The translations under genes were made by a program, and so were the position numbers. Positions 16,605-26,073 of a stretch of 64,000 bases of DNA are shown piece after piece; position 1 is the first letter of the stretch; every line of letters starts with the position of its first letter. The stretch spans positions 1,981,501 through 2,045,500 of the forward strand of contig NZ_CP016294.1 of the NCBI RefSeq assembly GCF_001704155.1, read 5' to 3'. Below the pieces are notes generated by a model. It was given only the letters and a program-made list of their open reading frames with translations, had not been told where the DNA came from and ran no database searches. Source of the stretch: Stenotrophomonas rhizophila (GTDB taxonomy: Bacteria > Pseudomonadota > Gammaproteobacteria > Xanthomonadales > Xanthomonadaceae).

Positions 16605-17794
16605 CTACCGCCATTCCCGCCCAGCCTGATTTCCGTTCGCCGGAATTCCTGCGCGCGCACATCGCGCAGAGCATGGCGTTCTACCAGCCGCACGAGATCG
16701 ACCCCAACGGCGGCTTCTTCCACTACTACCTGGACGATGGCACGGTCTACGACGCCAGCCACCGCCACCTGGTGAGCAGCACCCGCTTCGTGTTCAACCA
16801 CGCCATGGCCTACCGCGAATTCGGCAAGGCGGAGGACCTGAAGGCGGTGGAGCACGGCATCCGCTACCTGCGCGAGGTGCACCGCAACCCGGCCACCGGC
16901 GGCTACGCCTGGACCCTGCGCGACGGCGTGGTCGAAGATGCCACCAACCACTGCTACGGCGTGGCCTTCGTGCTGCTGGCCTACAGCTGCGCGTTGAAGG
17001 CCGGCATCGGCGAAGCACGTGCGTGGATGGATGAAACCTGGGCCCTGCTGGAAACGCGCTTCTGGGAACCCGAATTCGGCCTGTACAAGGACGAAGCGGA
17101 CGCCGACTGGAACTTCAGCGACTATCGCGGCCAGAACGCCAACATGCACATGTGCGAAGCGATGCTGGCCGCATTCGAGGCCAGTGGCGAAGCCCGCTAC
17201 CGCGACCGTGCGCTGCTGCTGGCCGACCACATGACGCGCCGCCAGGCTGCGCAGGGCGAGGGGCTGGTGTGGGAGCACTACGACCGGCAGTGGCAGATCG
17301 ACTGGAACTACAACCTCGACAACCCCAAGCACCTGTTCCGCCCGTGGGGCTTCCAGCCCGGCCACCAGACCGAGTGGGCCAAGCTGCTGCTGATCCTGGA
17401 CCGCCATGTGCAGGCCGACTGGCTGGTGCCGACCGCGCGCCACCTGTTCGATACCGCCGTGGCGCGCAGTTGGGACCAGGCGCGCGGCGGCCTGTACTAC
17501 GGCTTCGCGCCGGATGGCACGGTGTGCGACGACGACAAGTACTTCTGGGTGCAGGCCGAATCGCTGGCCACCGCCGCGCTGCTGGCCGCGCGTACCGGTG
17601 ACGCGGTCTACTGGGACTGGTACGACAAGCTCTGGGCGTACGCCTGGCAGCACATGATCGACCACCAGTACGGCGCGTGGTACCGCATCCTGGATGCGGA
17701 CAACCGCAAGTACAGCAACGAAAAGAGCCCGGCCGGCAAGACCGACTACCACACCATGGGCGCGTGCTACGAAGTACTCAACGTGGTGCGTTGA
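16601..17794 (+). CDS. Mannose isomerase / AGE-family epimerase
   Basis: A 397-residue (alpha/alpha)6-barrel enzyme of the N-acylglucosamine 2-epimerase superfamily. In this context it is most likely the D-mannose isomerase that converts mannose to fructose (EC 5.3.1.7 type). Visible blocks include the barrel histidine words PWGFQPGHQTEWAKL and TDYHTMGACYE, thought to carry the two catalytic histidines, and NQxNMHMCEA-like FSDYRGQNANMHMCEAML. The start ATG overlaps the kinase stop (ATGA), linking the mannose-to-fructose and fructose-to-F6P steps. N-acetylglucosamine 2-epimerase is the main alternative. The next gene, the beta-mannosidase, starts 24 bases later. Confidence 0.88.
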   Translation: MTTAIPAQPDFRSPEFLRAHIAQSMAFYQPHEIDPNGGFFHYYLDDGTVYDASHRHLVSSTRFVFNHAMAYREFGKAEDLKAVEHGIRYLREVHRNPATGGYAWTLRDGVVEDATNHCYGVAFVLLAYSCALKAGIGEARAWMDETWALLETRFWEPEFGLYKDEADADWNFSDYRGQNANMHMCEAMLAAFEASGEARYRDRALLLADHMTRRQAAQGEGLVWEHYDRQWQIDWNYNLDNPKHLFRPWGFQPGHQTEWAKLLLILDRHVQADWLVPTARHLFDTAVARSWDQARGGLYYGFAPDGTVCDDDKYFWVQAESLATAALLAARTGDAVYWDWYDKLWAYAWQHMIDHQYGAWYRILDADNRKYSNEKSPAGKTDYHTMGACYEVLNVVR

Positions 17795-17818
17795 GTTGAC
17801 CTTACAGTGAGGCGATGC

Positions 17819-20446
17819 ATGAAGCGTTGGGCGTGGAGCGTTGGATTGGTTCTGTTGCTTGCGCTTCATGCGCTCCCCGCGGGCGCGGCGCAGCTGCGTG
17901 CGCAATGGTCGTTCCGGCTGCTGCCGGGCAACGCGCAGCTCAAGGCGCATCCCGAGGCAGGCCAATGGCGGCCCGCGTCGGTGCCGGGGTCGGTGCATAC
18001 CGACCTGCTGGCGAGCAAACTCATTCCGGACCCTTACGCCGGTGCGCCCGAAGCCGGACTGCAGTGGATCGGGCTGGCCGACTGGGAGTACCAGGCGCGT
18101 TTCGACGTGGACGCCGCCACCCTGGCCGACGCGCATGCCGAACTGGCATTTGAAGGCCTGGATACCTTTGCGGAAGTGAGCCTCAACGATCGGGCGCTGC
18201 TGCGCGCTGACAACAGCCACCGCACCTGGCGGGCGCGGGTGGATGGTCAACTGAAGGCCACCGGCAACGTATTGCGGATCGTGTTCCGTTCGCCGATCAC
18301 CACGCTGCTGCCCGGCGTGCAGGCGATGCCGCACAAGATCGCCGGCAATTACCCGTCGCCGTATGGCGATGAGCCGCGCGATGCGATGGTCGGCAACTTC
18401 GTGCGCAAGCCCGGGTACCACTTCGGCTGGGACTGGGGCCCGCGTTACGTGACCGCCGGGATCTGGCGCCCGGTGCAGCTGGAGAGCTGGAACGCCCAGC
18501 GGATCACCGACGTGGCCGTGCAGACGCTGGCGCTGGATGCGCGCCGCGCGGATCTGACGGTGGCGGTGGAGATGGACAGCGCTGCGGCGCGCAACCTGCC
18601 GCTCAGTGTGTCGCTGATTGATCCGGATGGGCAGGTGGCGGCGACGGTGAGGCAGACGGCGTCGCTGCGTGCAGGCCAGCAGGTGCTGTCGGTGCCGGTG
18701 ACGCTGGACCGACCGCGGCGCTGGTGGCCGGCAGGCCATGGCGAACAGGCGCGCTACACCGTGCGCGTGGTTGCCGGCGCGGGAACCGCCGATGAGGCCG
18801 AGTACCGCATGCGCACCGGGCTGCGCACGGTGGAGCTGCGCCGCGAGAACGACGCCAAGGGCGGGCAGGGCTTCGCCTTTGTCATCAACGGCGTGCCGAT
18901 CTTCGCCAAGGGCGCCAACGTCATTCCGTTCGACATGTTCCCCGCGCGGGTCGATCCGGCGCGCATCCGCCGCGAACTGACCGCCGCGCGCGACGCCAAC
19001 ATGAACATGCTGCGCAACTGGGGCGGCGGTTATTACGAGGACCAGGTGTTCTTCGACATCGCCGACGAACTGGGCCTGCTGGTCTGGCAGGACTTCATGT
19101 TCGGCGGCGGCATGCAGCCGGGTTACGACCCGGCGTTCCGCGCCAACGTCGTGGCCGAGGCGCGCGACAACGTGCGTCGGCTGCGCGCGCATCCCAGCGT
19201 GGTGCTGTGGTGTGGCAACAACGAAGAAGAAACCGCGTGGAAGGACTGGGGCCATGGCCGCGACCTGAAGGCGGCCGATCCGGCGTTTGCCGAACGTGTC
19301 TGGCAGGGTTACGTAGACCTGTTCGGCAACGACCTGCGCAAGGTGGTGGCCGAGGAAGGGTTGGGCGTGCCGTACTGGTCAAGCTCGCCGAGCAACGACC
19401 TCGATACCGTGGCCAACGACTCCACCCGCGGCGACAAGCACTACTGGCAGGTATGGGGCAACCCGGCGCTGCCGGTGCAGGCGTACCTGCGTGAGACCCC
19501 GCGTTTCATGTCCGAGTATGGCCTGCAGGCGTGGCCGGTGCTGCGCACGCTGGAAGGCATCATTCCGGCGGAGGAGCTGCGCGTGGACAGCGACACCGTG
19601 CGCGCGCACCAGAAGTTCATGGCGGGCGAGGGCAACCAGCGCCTGCTGCAGTACGTTGAGCGCGAGTTCGGCACGCCGCGTGATTTCCCCGACTTCGTCT
19701 ACCTGAGCCAGGTGATGCAGGCCGAAGGCATCGCGCTGGCCGCGCTGCACCACCGTGCCTCACGCCCGTACACGATGGGTTCGCTGTACTGGCAGCTCAA
19801 TGACGTCTGGCCGGGTGCGTCCTGGTCCAGCATCGATTACGCCGGGCGCTGGAAGGCCCTGCACTTCCATGCGAAGCGGTTCTTCGCCGACCATGCGGTG
19901 GCGGCATTGCGCGATGAGGGCGTCACCCGCGTCAGCCTGCTCAATGACCTGCAGCAGCCGCTGAAAGCACAGTGGCGGTTGCGGGTGATGGATGTGGATG
20001 GCCGCCAGGTTTCGCAACAACAGCATGCGGTGACGGTGCCGGCGCTGTCGGCGCTGGACGTCGGGCGTTTCACCGACGCGCAGCTGCTGGGCAGGGCCGA
20101 TCCCGCGCGTACGGTCGCGGTGGTGGAACTGCTGGAAGGTAAGCGTGTGCGGTCGCGCCAGGTGGTCTACTTCGCGGCGGCCAAGGATATGCAGCTGCCA
20201 AAGGTGCAGATCGACAGCCGCTGGATCCAGGACGGCGATGACATCGTGCTGGAGCTGCGCGCGGCGCAGCTGGCACGCGGCGTGTGGGTGGATTTCGACG
20301 GAATGGACGCCACCCTGGACGACAACGCCATCGACCTGGTGCCGGGTGAACCGGTGCGGATCAAGGTCAAGGCAGATGTCGAACTCGAAACGCTGCGCAA
20401 CGCGCTGCAGATACGCTCAGTAGCCGACGCGATGGCGGTTCAGTGA
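17819..20446 (+). CDS. GH2 beta-mannosidase, exported
   Basis: An 875-residue exo-beta-mannosidase that removes the beta-linked mannose of N-glycan cores or of mannan fragments. The signal peptide is KRWAWSVGLVLLLALHALPA. Next come the GH2 sugar-binding and immunoglobulin-like domains, and a TIM barrel with NWGGGYYEDQVFFD, the acid/base in VVLWCGNNEEE and the nucleophile in FMSEYGLQAWP. FHFGWDWGPRYVTAGIWRP-type wording (GYHFGWDWGPRYVTAGIWRP) is characteristic of beta-mannosidases. ATG 17819 was preferred over GTG 17807 because it puts the basic signal-peptide start right after a GTGAGG site. It is the last gene of the mannose operon. Confidence 0.93.
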   Translation: MKRWAWSVGLVLLLALHALPAGAAQLRAQWSFRLLPGNAQLKAHPEAGQWRPASVPGSVHTDLLASKLIPDPYAGAPEAGLQWIGLADWEYQARFDVDAATLADAHAELAFEGLDTFAEVSLNDRALLRADNSHRTWRARVDGQLKATGNVLRIVFRSPITTLLPGVQAMPHKIAGNYPSPYGDEPRDAMVGNFVRKPGYHFGWDWGPRYVTAGIWRPVQLESWNAQRITDVAVQTLALDARRADLTVAVEMDSAAARNLPLSVSLIDPDGQVAATVRQTASLRAGQQVLSVPVTLDRPRRWWPAGHGEQARYTVRVVAGAGTADEAEYRMRTGLRTVELRRENDAKGGQGFAFVINGVPIFAKGANVIPFDMFPARVDPARIRRELTAARDANMNMLRNWGGGYYEDQVFFDIADELGLLVWQDFMFGGGMQPGYDPAFRANVVAEARDNVRRLRAHPSVVLWCGNNEEETAWKDWGHGRDLKAADPAFAERVWQGYVDLFGNDLRKVVAEEGLGVPYWSSSPSNDLDTVANDSTRGDKHYWQVWGNPALPVQAYLRETPRFMSEYGLQAWPVLRTLEGIIPAEELRVDSDTVRAHQKFMAGEGNQRLLQYVEREFGTPRDFPDFVYLSQVMQAEGIALAALHHRASRPYTMGSLYWQLNDVWPGASWSSIDYAGRWKALHFHAKRFFADHAVAALRDEGVTRVSLLNDLQQPLKAQWRLRVMDVDGRQVSQQQHAVTVPALSALDVGRFTDAQLLGRADPARTVAVVELLEGKRVRSRQVVYFAAAKDMQLPKVQIDSRWIQDGDDIVLELRAAQLARGVWVDFDGMDATLDDNAIDLVPGEPVRIKVKADVELETLRNALQIRSVADAMAVQ

Positions 20447-20499
20447 CCATCCGGCGTCGTGCGGGATGGGCGGCGTGATGGATTTGGGGCTGGGGATCG

Positions 20500-20641
20500 G
20501 TGGGGTCGGTTCCCAAACGACTGCACGTAACGATGATCGGCGCTGGGACGCATGACCTCAAACGGAGAGACGTTTTCGCCGGAGGTCATGCGTTAAAGAA
20601 GTCACGACCGCTATCGGCAGTCGTTTGGGAACCGACCCTAC
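20500..20641. repeat. Composite palindromic repeat (REP dimer)
   Basis: Begins GTGGGGTCGGTTCCCAAACG and ends with the inverted counterpart finishing CCCTAC, so two REPs face each other. A second, nested inverted repeat is GCATGACCTC (20550-20559) / GAGGTCATGC (20582-20591). The internal words GGAGGTCATGC and ATCGGCAGTCG recur in the three elements at 26660-27246. It fills most of the 240-bp gap between the converging beta-mannosidase and mtnC. Confidence 0.7.
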
Positions 20642-20686
20642 CGAAATCGTTCGTGCGATATTCCGATACTGATCGCGTGGCCTGGA

Positions 20687-21385
20687 TTACAGCGTGATCT
20701 GCTGGAAATTTTCCACGCGGTCGTGGCCGTGCGTGGCTTCGCCGGTGCGCGGCAGCGGGTAATCGTCCAGGCGGTCCAGCAGGCGGGTCTGCAGGCCGGC
20801 TTCACGGGCTGCATCCAGCTCTTCCACCACGTCCGACAGGAACACGATCTGCCCGGCCGGCACGCCGATGGCCTTGACGATGTTGCGGTAGCTTTCCGCC
20901 TCGCGCTTGCCGCCAATCTCGGTATCGAACCAGCCCGACACCAGGCTGGTCAGGTCGCCGGCCTCGCTGAAACCGAAGAACAGCTTCTGCGAGGGCACTG
21001 ATCCGGAGGAGTACACATACAGCGGTTTGCCCTGCGCATGCCAGCCGCGCAGCGCAGCGGCCACTTCCGGGTAGAAGTGCGCCTTGTAGTCGCCATTGCG
21101 GTAGCCGGCTTCCCAGATCATGCCCTGCAGCGCCTTCAGCGCCGTGTGCTTGCGATCCTGGTCGATCCAGCCCTGCAGGGTTTCCACGATGAGGCTGTCC
21201 TGGCAGGCACCGCCGATCTCCACCGCCACCGCATCCAGCCAGCGACGCACCTCCGGCTGCTGGCCGTGCGCGGCGACAAACGCCGGCAGCGCCTTGCGCG
21301 CATACGGAAACAGCACGTTCTTCACGAAGGAAATGCTGCTGGTGGTGCCTTCGATGTCGGTGAGGATGACAGTGGGGTGGGGCAT
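20687..21385 (-). CDS. mtnC: Enolase-phosphatase MtnC
   Basis: A bifunctional HAD enzyme of the methionine salvage pathway that enolises and dephosphorylates 2,3-diketo-5-methylthiopentyl-1-phosphate to the acireductone. It has 232 residues, normal for the family. Motif I is [20 protein letters not shown] at the N-terminus; [15 protein letters not shown] and the late acidic [12 protein letters not shown] are also present. It starts 3 bases after the mtnD stop and is the last gene of the mtnB-mtnD-mtnC run. Confidence 0.96.
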   Translation of the reverse strand: MPHPTVILTDIEGTTSSISFVKNVLFPYARKALPAFVAAHGQQPEVRRWLDAVAVEIGGACQDSLIVETLQGWIDQDRKHTALKALQGMIWEAGYRNGDYKAHFYPEVAAALRGWHAQGKPLYVYSSGSVPSQKLFFGFSEAGDLTSLVSGWFDTEIGGKREAESYRNIVKAIGVPAGQIVFLSDVVEELDAAREAGLQTRLLDRLDDYPLPRTGEATHGHDRVENFQQITL

Positions 21386-21388
21386 GGA

Positions 21389-21946
21389 TCAGGACGCCTT
21401 GGTCGGAACGTAACGAGGGAATTTCTGGGCAATGTCCGTGCCGGTGAAGTGCCCGACCCAGCCATCCGGCTCGGTGAAGAATCGGATAGCCACGAAGCTG
21501 GGCTCATCGCCCATGTCGAACCAGTGCGTGGTGCCATCCGGCACCGCGATCAGGTCGTTCTTCACGCACTCGATCTCATAGACCTTGTCGTCCACGTGCA
21601 GCGTGAACAGCCCCGAGCCGGCCACGAAGAAACGGACCTCATCTTCCTTGTGGAAGTGCTCGTCCAGGAACTTCTTCCGCAGCTCGGCGCGGTTGGGGTT
21701 GTCCGGCGCGATCGAGGCCACGTCCACGCTCTTGAAGCCGTGCTGGGCGACCAGCCGGTCGATGTCGCTGCGGTAGGCGGCGAACACCTCTTCCTGGCTG
21801 GCGCCCGGCGAAACCTCATGGGCCGCCTGCCAACGTTCAAAGGTCACCCCGATCTTCTCCAGCTCGGCGGCAATGGTCGCGCCGTCCTGGGTATCCAGCA
21901 CCGGGGCATCGGGGGCGTCGTGATTGTAAATGCGCAGTCGGCTCAT
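21389..21946 (-). CDS. mtnD: Acireductone dioxygenase MtnD
   Basis: A cupin dioxygenase (iron or nickel) that converts acireductone to the keto acid precursor of methionine (or off-pathway to CO). The 185 residues from ATG 21946 begin [15 protein letters not shown], the usual start; an earlier in-frame ATG adds 11 atypical residues. Metal ligands lie in [12 protein letters not shown] (written as the block from residue about 98: [18 protein letters not shown]) and in THWFDMG near residue 140. It lies between mtnB and mtnC. Confidence 0.96.
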   Translation of the reverse strand: MSRLRIYNHDAPDAPVLDTQDGATIAAELEKIGVTFERWQAAHEVSPGASQEEVFAAYRSDIDRLVAQHGFKSVDVASIAPDNPNRAELRKKFLDEHFHKEDEVRFFVAGSGLFTLHVDDKVYEIECVKNDLIAVPDGTTHWFDMGDEPSFVAIRFFTEPDGWVGHFTGTDIAQKFPRYVPTKAS

Positions 21947-22038
21947 GGCGGCAGCTTGAACGGCGAGGGGGGACCTCAAAGAGTATCAGCGGCCGGCCCT
22001 GAATGGGGGCGCGACCTGATGACGCTGGAGCATGTGGC

Positions 22039-22677
22039 TCAGGGCCCGCGCAGCTTGCGCAGCTCCAGCTCGCAATGCAGCAGGAACTCGAACGCCTCCA
22101 TGTGCCGACGCGCCTCGGCCATGTCCCGGCCCCACGCGTACAGGCCATGCCCGTCGATCAGATAGCCCCACATGCAGCCTTCGTCGAGCTTCTGCTCCAC
22201 CTTGGCGGCCAGCTCGTCCATGTCCTGGGTGTTGGCGAACACCGGCACGTCCACGGCGGTTTCATGGGTGCTATTGCCGTGGAAGGCCTTCAGCAGCTCA
22301 TACCCTTCCAGCCGGATATGCCCATTGGCCGCATACAGCCGCGAGGCGGTGGTCTGCACAAGAGAATGGGTATGCAGCACGCAGCCAATCTCCGGGAACC
22401 GGCGATACAGCTGCGTATGCAGCAGCGTCTCGGCCGACGGACGCAGCGGCCGGCCGACGGCCTTGCCGTCGAAGTCCACCACCATGATGTCGTCCTCGAT
22501 CAGGCGGCCCTTGTCCTTGCCGGACACCGTGATCGCCGCATGCCGGTCATCCAGCCGGTGCGAGAAATTGCTGCTGGTCGCCGGCGTCCACCCGGCCTGG
22601 GCCAGTTCGCGGATGTTGTCGATCAGCACCTGGGCCAGTTCGCTCAGACGAGCCGTGTCGTAAGGGGTGTCGTTCAT
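22039..22677 (-). CDS. mtnB: Methylthioribulose-1-phosphate dehydratase MtnB
   Basis: A zinc-dependent class-II-aldolase-fold enzyme that dehydrates MTRu-1-P in methionine salvage. It has 212 residues from ATG 22677 ([15 protein letters not shown]). The long upstream open frame consists of repeat DNA and is not part of the gene. Zinc-site words are [11 protein letters not shown] and [18 protein letters not shown] forms the phosphate site. The gap to mtnD is 92 bases. mtnA and mtnN/mtnP are not in this window. Confidence 0.94.
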   Translation of the reverse strand: MNDTPYDTARLSELAQVLIDNIRELAQAGWTPATSSNFSHRLDDRHAAITVSGKDKGRLIEDDIMVVDFDGKAVGRPLRPSAETLLHTQLYRRFPEIGCVLHTHSLVQTTASRLYAANGHIRLEGYELLKAFHGNSTHETAVDVPVFANTQDMDELAAKVEQKLDEGCMWGYLIDGHGLYAWGRDMAEARRHMEAFEFLLHCELELRKLRGP

Positions 22678-22798
22678 GGCGGGCATTTTAACGGCGCAGC
22701 GCGTTAAAAGCAGGTTCCGAGAGCAGGCCCGGGCATCAAAAAGGCCGCCGGACCCCGATTTTGCCTTTGGCGCCGTCACCCGTAGCGTGTAGAAGGGT

Positions 22799-22896
22799 GG
22801 GGCGGTGGGGGTTTGCGGGGGTGTGAGCGGCATGGATGCCGCGACCAAGCCCCCATGGATGGGTTTACGGCGTCCCCCGCAAACCCCCACCGCCCC
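22799..22896. repeat. Cloverleaf-like inverted-repeat element, copy 2 (reverse orientation)
   Basis: Perfect 23-base outer arms (22799-22821 and 22874-22896) enclose two perfect hairpins, GCGGCAT-gg-ATGCCGC (22827-22842) and CCCAT-gg-ATGGG (22852-22863). Its reverse complement aligns with the element at 6858-6969 through ACGCCGTAAACCCATCC and GGGGGCTTGG. The first hairpin differs in almost every paired base between copies yet stays fully paired. Confidence 0.78.
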
Positions 22897-22910
22897 GCCA
22901 AACCGACGGT

Positions 22911-22943
22911 AAAGGCAGAGCCAACGCTCTGGCTCTGGCCTTT
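22911..22943. terminator. Hairpin after the permease gene, possible terminator
   Basis: AAAGGCAGAGCC-(8 nt)-GGCTCTG-g-CCTTT forms a 12-bp stem with one bulge, 18 bases beyond the stop of the minus-strand permease. No clear T-run follows, so its efficiency is uncertain. Confidence 0.45.
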
Positions 22944-22960
22944 GCAGTCAGCTCGGGCGT

Positions 22961-24385
22961 TCAGCCGCGCAGGCGGCTGTGCTTGTAGCTGTAACCGAAG
23001 TAGATGGCGAACCCGATCACGGTCCAGATCCCCATCAGCATCCAGTTGTGCATCGTCATCGCCGACAGGAGCGCCAGGCAGCTCAGCACGCCCAGGCTGC
23101 AGATCAGCCAGGCCGCCGGAATGCGGAACGGGCGCGGCAGGTCCGGCTGCGTGCGGCGCAGGATCAGCACGCCCGCGCAGACCGCCGCGAACGCGATCAG
23201 CGTCCCCATCGACGTCAGCTCGCCCAGCACGTCCAGCGGGAACAGCGCCGCCAGCAGCGCAATGCCGATGCCCGTGATCACCGTATTGATGTGCGGCGTG
23301 CGGTACTTCGGGTGGATCGTCGTGAACACCTTCGGCAGCAGACCGTCGTTGGCCATGATCATGAAGATGCGCGGCTGCGCGATCACCATCACCAGCACCA
23401 CCGACGACAGCCCGATCAACGCACCGATCTCCACTACCACCCGCAACCAGCCCAGCGTCGGGTGCGCCGCCACCGCCGTCACCACCGGCTCGTCCGTGCC
23501 CAGCATCGTGTACGGCACCAGCCCGGTCATCACCGCCGCCATCGCGATGTACAGGATCGTGCAGATCACCAGCGACAGCAGCATGCCGATCGGCATGTCG
23601 CGCTGCGGCCGGTGCGATTCCTGCGCCGCCACCGACACCGCCTCGAAGCCGATGTAGGCGAAGAACACCATCGCCGCACCGCGCAGCACGCCCTCGAAGC
23701 CGAACTTGCCCGGTCCCTCATTGGCCGGAATGAACGGCGTCCAGTTGGCCGGGTCCACGTACTTCCAGCCGACCACGATCACCAGAATGATCAGGCCGGT
23801 CTTCAGCACCACCATCGCCATGTTCATCGCCGACGACTTGCTGATGCCCACATAACACAGCCACGTCAGCAGCAGCACCAGGATCGCCGCCGGCAGGTTT
23901 GCGATCGCCCCCGTGGGGCGCAACTGCCCATCCAGCGGCGCACTGACCAGCGCCGATGGCAGGTAGATGTCGAAATGACTCAGCAGGCTCAGGAAGTAAC
24001 CGGTCCAGCTGACCGCCACCGCCGACGCCGACACCCCGTATTCCAGCACCAGCATCCAGCCGATGAACCACGCCGCCAGCTCGCCGAAGGTTGCATAGGT
24101 ATAGGTATAGGCGCTGCCGGAGACCGGCACCATCGACGCGAACTCCGCATACGCCATCGCGCAGAACGCACAGCAGATCGCCGCCAGCACGAAGCTCAGC
24201 ATGATCGCCGGGCCCGCATGGTTGGCCGCCGCCTGCCCGGTGATGACGAAAATGCCGCCGCCGATCACCGCGCCGATGCCCAGCGCGGTCAGGCCCCAAG
24301 GACCCAGCGTGCGCTTCAGGCTCAGCCCGTTCGCATCTTCATGGGCGGCGTGCGGGTGCTTGGTGGCCCACAGTTGCTTCAGCAT
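22961..24385 (-). CDS. APC-superfamily amino acid permease
   Basis: A 474-residue inner-membrane transporter of the cationic amino-acid type (CAT-like) branch. About twelve hydrophobic spans are visible. The TM1 signature GIGAVIGGGIFVITGQAAANHAG sits near residue 37 and PVSGSAYTYTYATFGELAAW near residue 88. It follows its paralogue by 4 bases and presumably arose by tandem duplication; the two share long blocks such as the AANHAGPA and VPFMPIGMLxSL regions. Substrate is not predictable from sequence. Confidence 0.9.
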   Translation of the reverse strand: MLKQLWATKHPHAAHEDANGLSLKRTLGPWGLTALGIGAVIGGGIFVITGQAAANHAGPAIMLSFVLAAICCAFCAMAYAEFASMVPVSGSAYTYTYATFGELAAWFIGWMLVLEYGVSASAVAVSWTGYFLSLLSHFDIYLPSALVSAPLDGQLRPTGAIANLPAAILVLLLTWLCYVGISKSSAMNMAMVVLKTGLIILVIVVGWKYVDPANWTPFIPANEGPGKFGFEGVLRGAAMVFFAYIGFEAVSVAAQESHRPQRDMPIGMLLSLVICTILYIAMAAVMTGLVPYTMLGTDEPVVTAVAAHPTLGWLRVVVEIGALIGLSSVVLVMVIAQPRIFMIMANDGLLPKVFTTIHPKYRTPHINTVITGIGIALLAALFPLDVLGELTSMGTLIAFAAVCAGVLILRRTQPDLPRPFRIPAAWLICSLGVLSCLALLSAMTMHNWMLMGIWTVIGFAIYFGYSYKHSRLRG

Positions 24386-24389
24386 GGGA

Positions 24390-25865
24390 TCACGACACCT
24401 TGTTGAGCTTGCTGTGGCGGATGCCGTAGCCGAAATAGATCACCAGGCCCAGCACCGTCCAGCCTACGAACAGGTGCCAATGCACCACGAACGCCTGCCA
24501 GAACAGGAACAGGCACGACAGCGCGCCCACCGGGCAGATCACCCACACCAGCGGCACCCGGAACGGCCGGGTCAGTTCCGGGCGCGTGTAGCGCAGCACC
24601 AGCACGCCGATGCAGACCGTGGCGAAGGCCAGCAGGGTCCCCATCGAGACCAGCTCGCCCAGCACGTTCAGTGGCATCAGGCCCGCCAGCGCAGCGGCCA
24701 GCACGCCCACCACGATCGTGGCCCAGTACGGGGTACGGAAGCGCGGGTGGACCTTGCCGAACAGCTTCGGAATCAGGCCATCGCGCGAGATCGTGTAGGC
24801 GATGCGGGTCTGGCCCATCATCATCACCAGCACCACCGAGGACAGGCCGGCGATGGCGCCGATCTCCACGGCCGTCTTCAGCCAGGACAGGCTGGCATAC
24901 GGCTCCAGCGCGGTAGCCACCGGCTTGTCGGTGCCCAGCAGGTGGTACGGCATCATGCCGGTCAGCACCGCGCACACGATGATGTAGACGATGGTGCAGA
25001 CCGCCAGCGAGCCGAGCAGGCCGATCGGCATGTTGCGCTGTGGGTCCTTGGTTTCACCCGCCGCGGTGGAAACCGCATCGAAGCCGATGTAGGCGAAGAA
25101 CACGATGGTGGCCGCACGGAACACGCCGCTCCAGCCGAACTCGCCCGGCACGCCGGTGTTTTCCGGAATGAACGGGGTCCAGTTGGCCATGTCGATGTGC
25201 TGCGCGCCAAAGCCGATGAACAGGCAGATCACCGTGACCTTGATCGCCACGATGATCGCGTTGACGAACGCCGACTGGGTCACGCCCACGTACAGCAGGC
25301 CCGACACCGCCGCCACGATCAGCACCGCCGGCAGGTTGAACAGCTTGCCGGAGGAGATGAACTCCTGCCCGGTCCAGCTGATCGGCGCCGCGCTGAGCGC
25401 GTCCGGGAACGGCATGTGCAGCGTGGTGGTGATGAAGCTGATGAGGTACGCCGACCAGCCCACCGCCACCGAGGCCGAAGCGAAGAGGTATTCCAGCACC
25501 AGGCACCAGCCGATGAACCAGGCCATGCCTTCGCCCAGGGTGGCGTAGGAGTAGGAGTAAGCGCTGCCCGAGACCGGCATCATCGCCGCGAACTCGGCGT
25601 AGCACAGGCCCGCCAGGGCGCAGGCGAAGCCGGCGATCACGAACGACAGCATCACCGCCGGGCCGGCGTGATTGGCGGCCGCCTGGCCGGTCAGCACGAA
25701 GATACCCGCGCCGATCACGGCGCCAATACCCAGCATGATGAGATGTTTCGCCGTGAGGGTCCTTTTCAGCGAGGCTTCGCCGTCCAGGCTGCCTTCAATC
25801 GGTTCGCCGGCATCGACGTGCCCGGCCGGCTCGACCGGTTTGACCCTCAACAGAGACTTCAGCAT
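24390..25865 (-). CDS. APC-superfamily amino acid permease (paralogue)
   Basis: A 491-residue permease closely related to the next gene, with TM1 GIGAVIGAGIFVLTGQAAANH, PVSGSAYSYSYATLGEGMAW and PQRNMPIGLLGSL. ATG 25865 (MLKSLLRVKPVEPAG) is preferred over an ATG 57 bases upstream because its start resembles that of the paralogue (MLKQLW). It has a longer N-terminal cytoplasmic tail (about 50 residues). Both permeases lie in one transcription unit divergent from the Nudix gene. Amino-acid specificity is unknown. Confidence 0.9.
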   Translation of the reverse strand: MLKSLLRVKPVEPAGHVDAGEPIEGSLDGEASLKRTLTAKHLIMLGIGAVIGAGIFVLTGQAAANHAGPAVMLSFVIAGFACALAGLCYAEFAAMMPVSGSAYSYSYATLGEGMAWFIGWCLVLEYLFASASVAVGWSAYLISFITTTLHMPFPDALSAAPISWTGQEFISSGKLFNLPAVLIVAAVSGLLYVGVTQSAFVNAIIVAIKVTVICLFIGFGAQHIDMANWTPFIPENTGVPGEFGWSGVFRAATIVFFAYIGFDAVSTAAGETKDPQRNMPIGLLGSLAVCTIVYIIVCAVLTGMMPYHLLGTDKPVATALEPYASLSWLKTAVEIGAIAGLSSVVLVMMMGQTRIAYTISRDGLIPKLFGKVHPRFRTPYWATIVVGVLAAALAGLMPLNVLGELVSMGTLLAFATVCIGVLVLRYTRPELTRPFRVPLVWVICPVGALSCLFLFWQAFVVHWHLFVGWTVLGLVIYFGYGIRHSKLNKVS

Positions 25866-26073
25866 GCAGTGCTTCCCAGGTGGACGTTGGTGCGGGGCGG
25901 GCCCCGCGAAATCGAAAGGCAAGTGCGCGATACGTTGCCGCGCCCTTGAGTGGTGACCGGCCGCCCCAAAGGAACGGCCCGCTGTACCTTAGCCAAAGCT
26001 GAAGCCTGCGCACAAGCGCAAATGCAGCATGCCGGGCGATAATCTGCCAAATCCGTTCGATTGCCCGGTTGCC

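Noticed and set aside
22678..22890. 71-codon N-terminal extension of mtnB
   Set aside because: It is translated repeat DNA; MtnB orthologues start near MNDTPYD.
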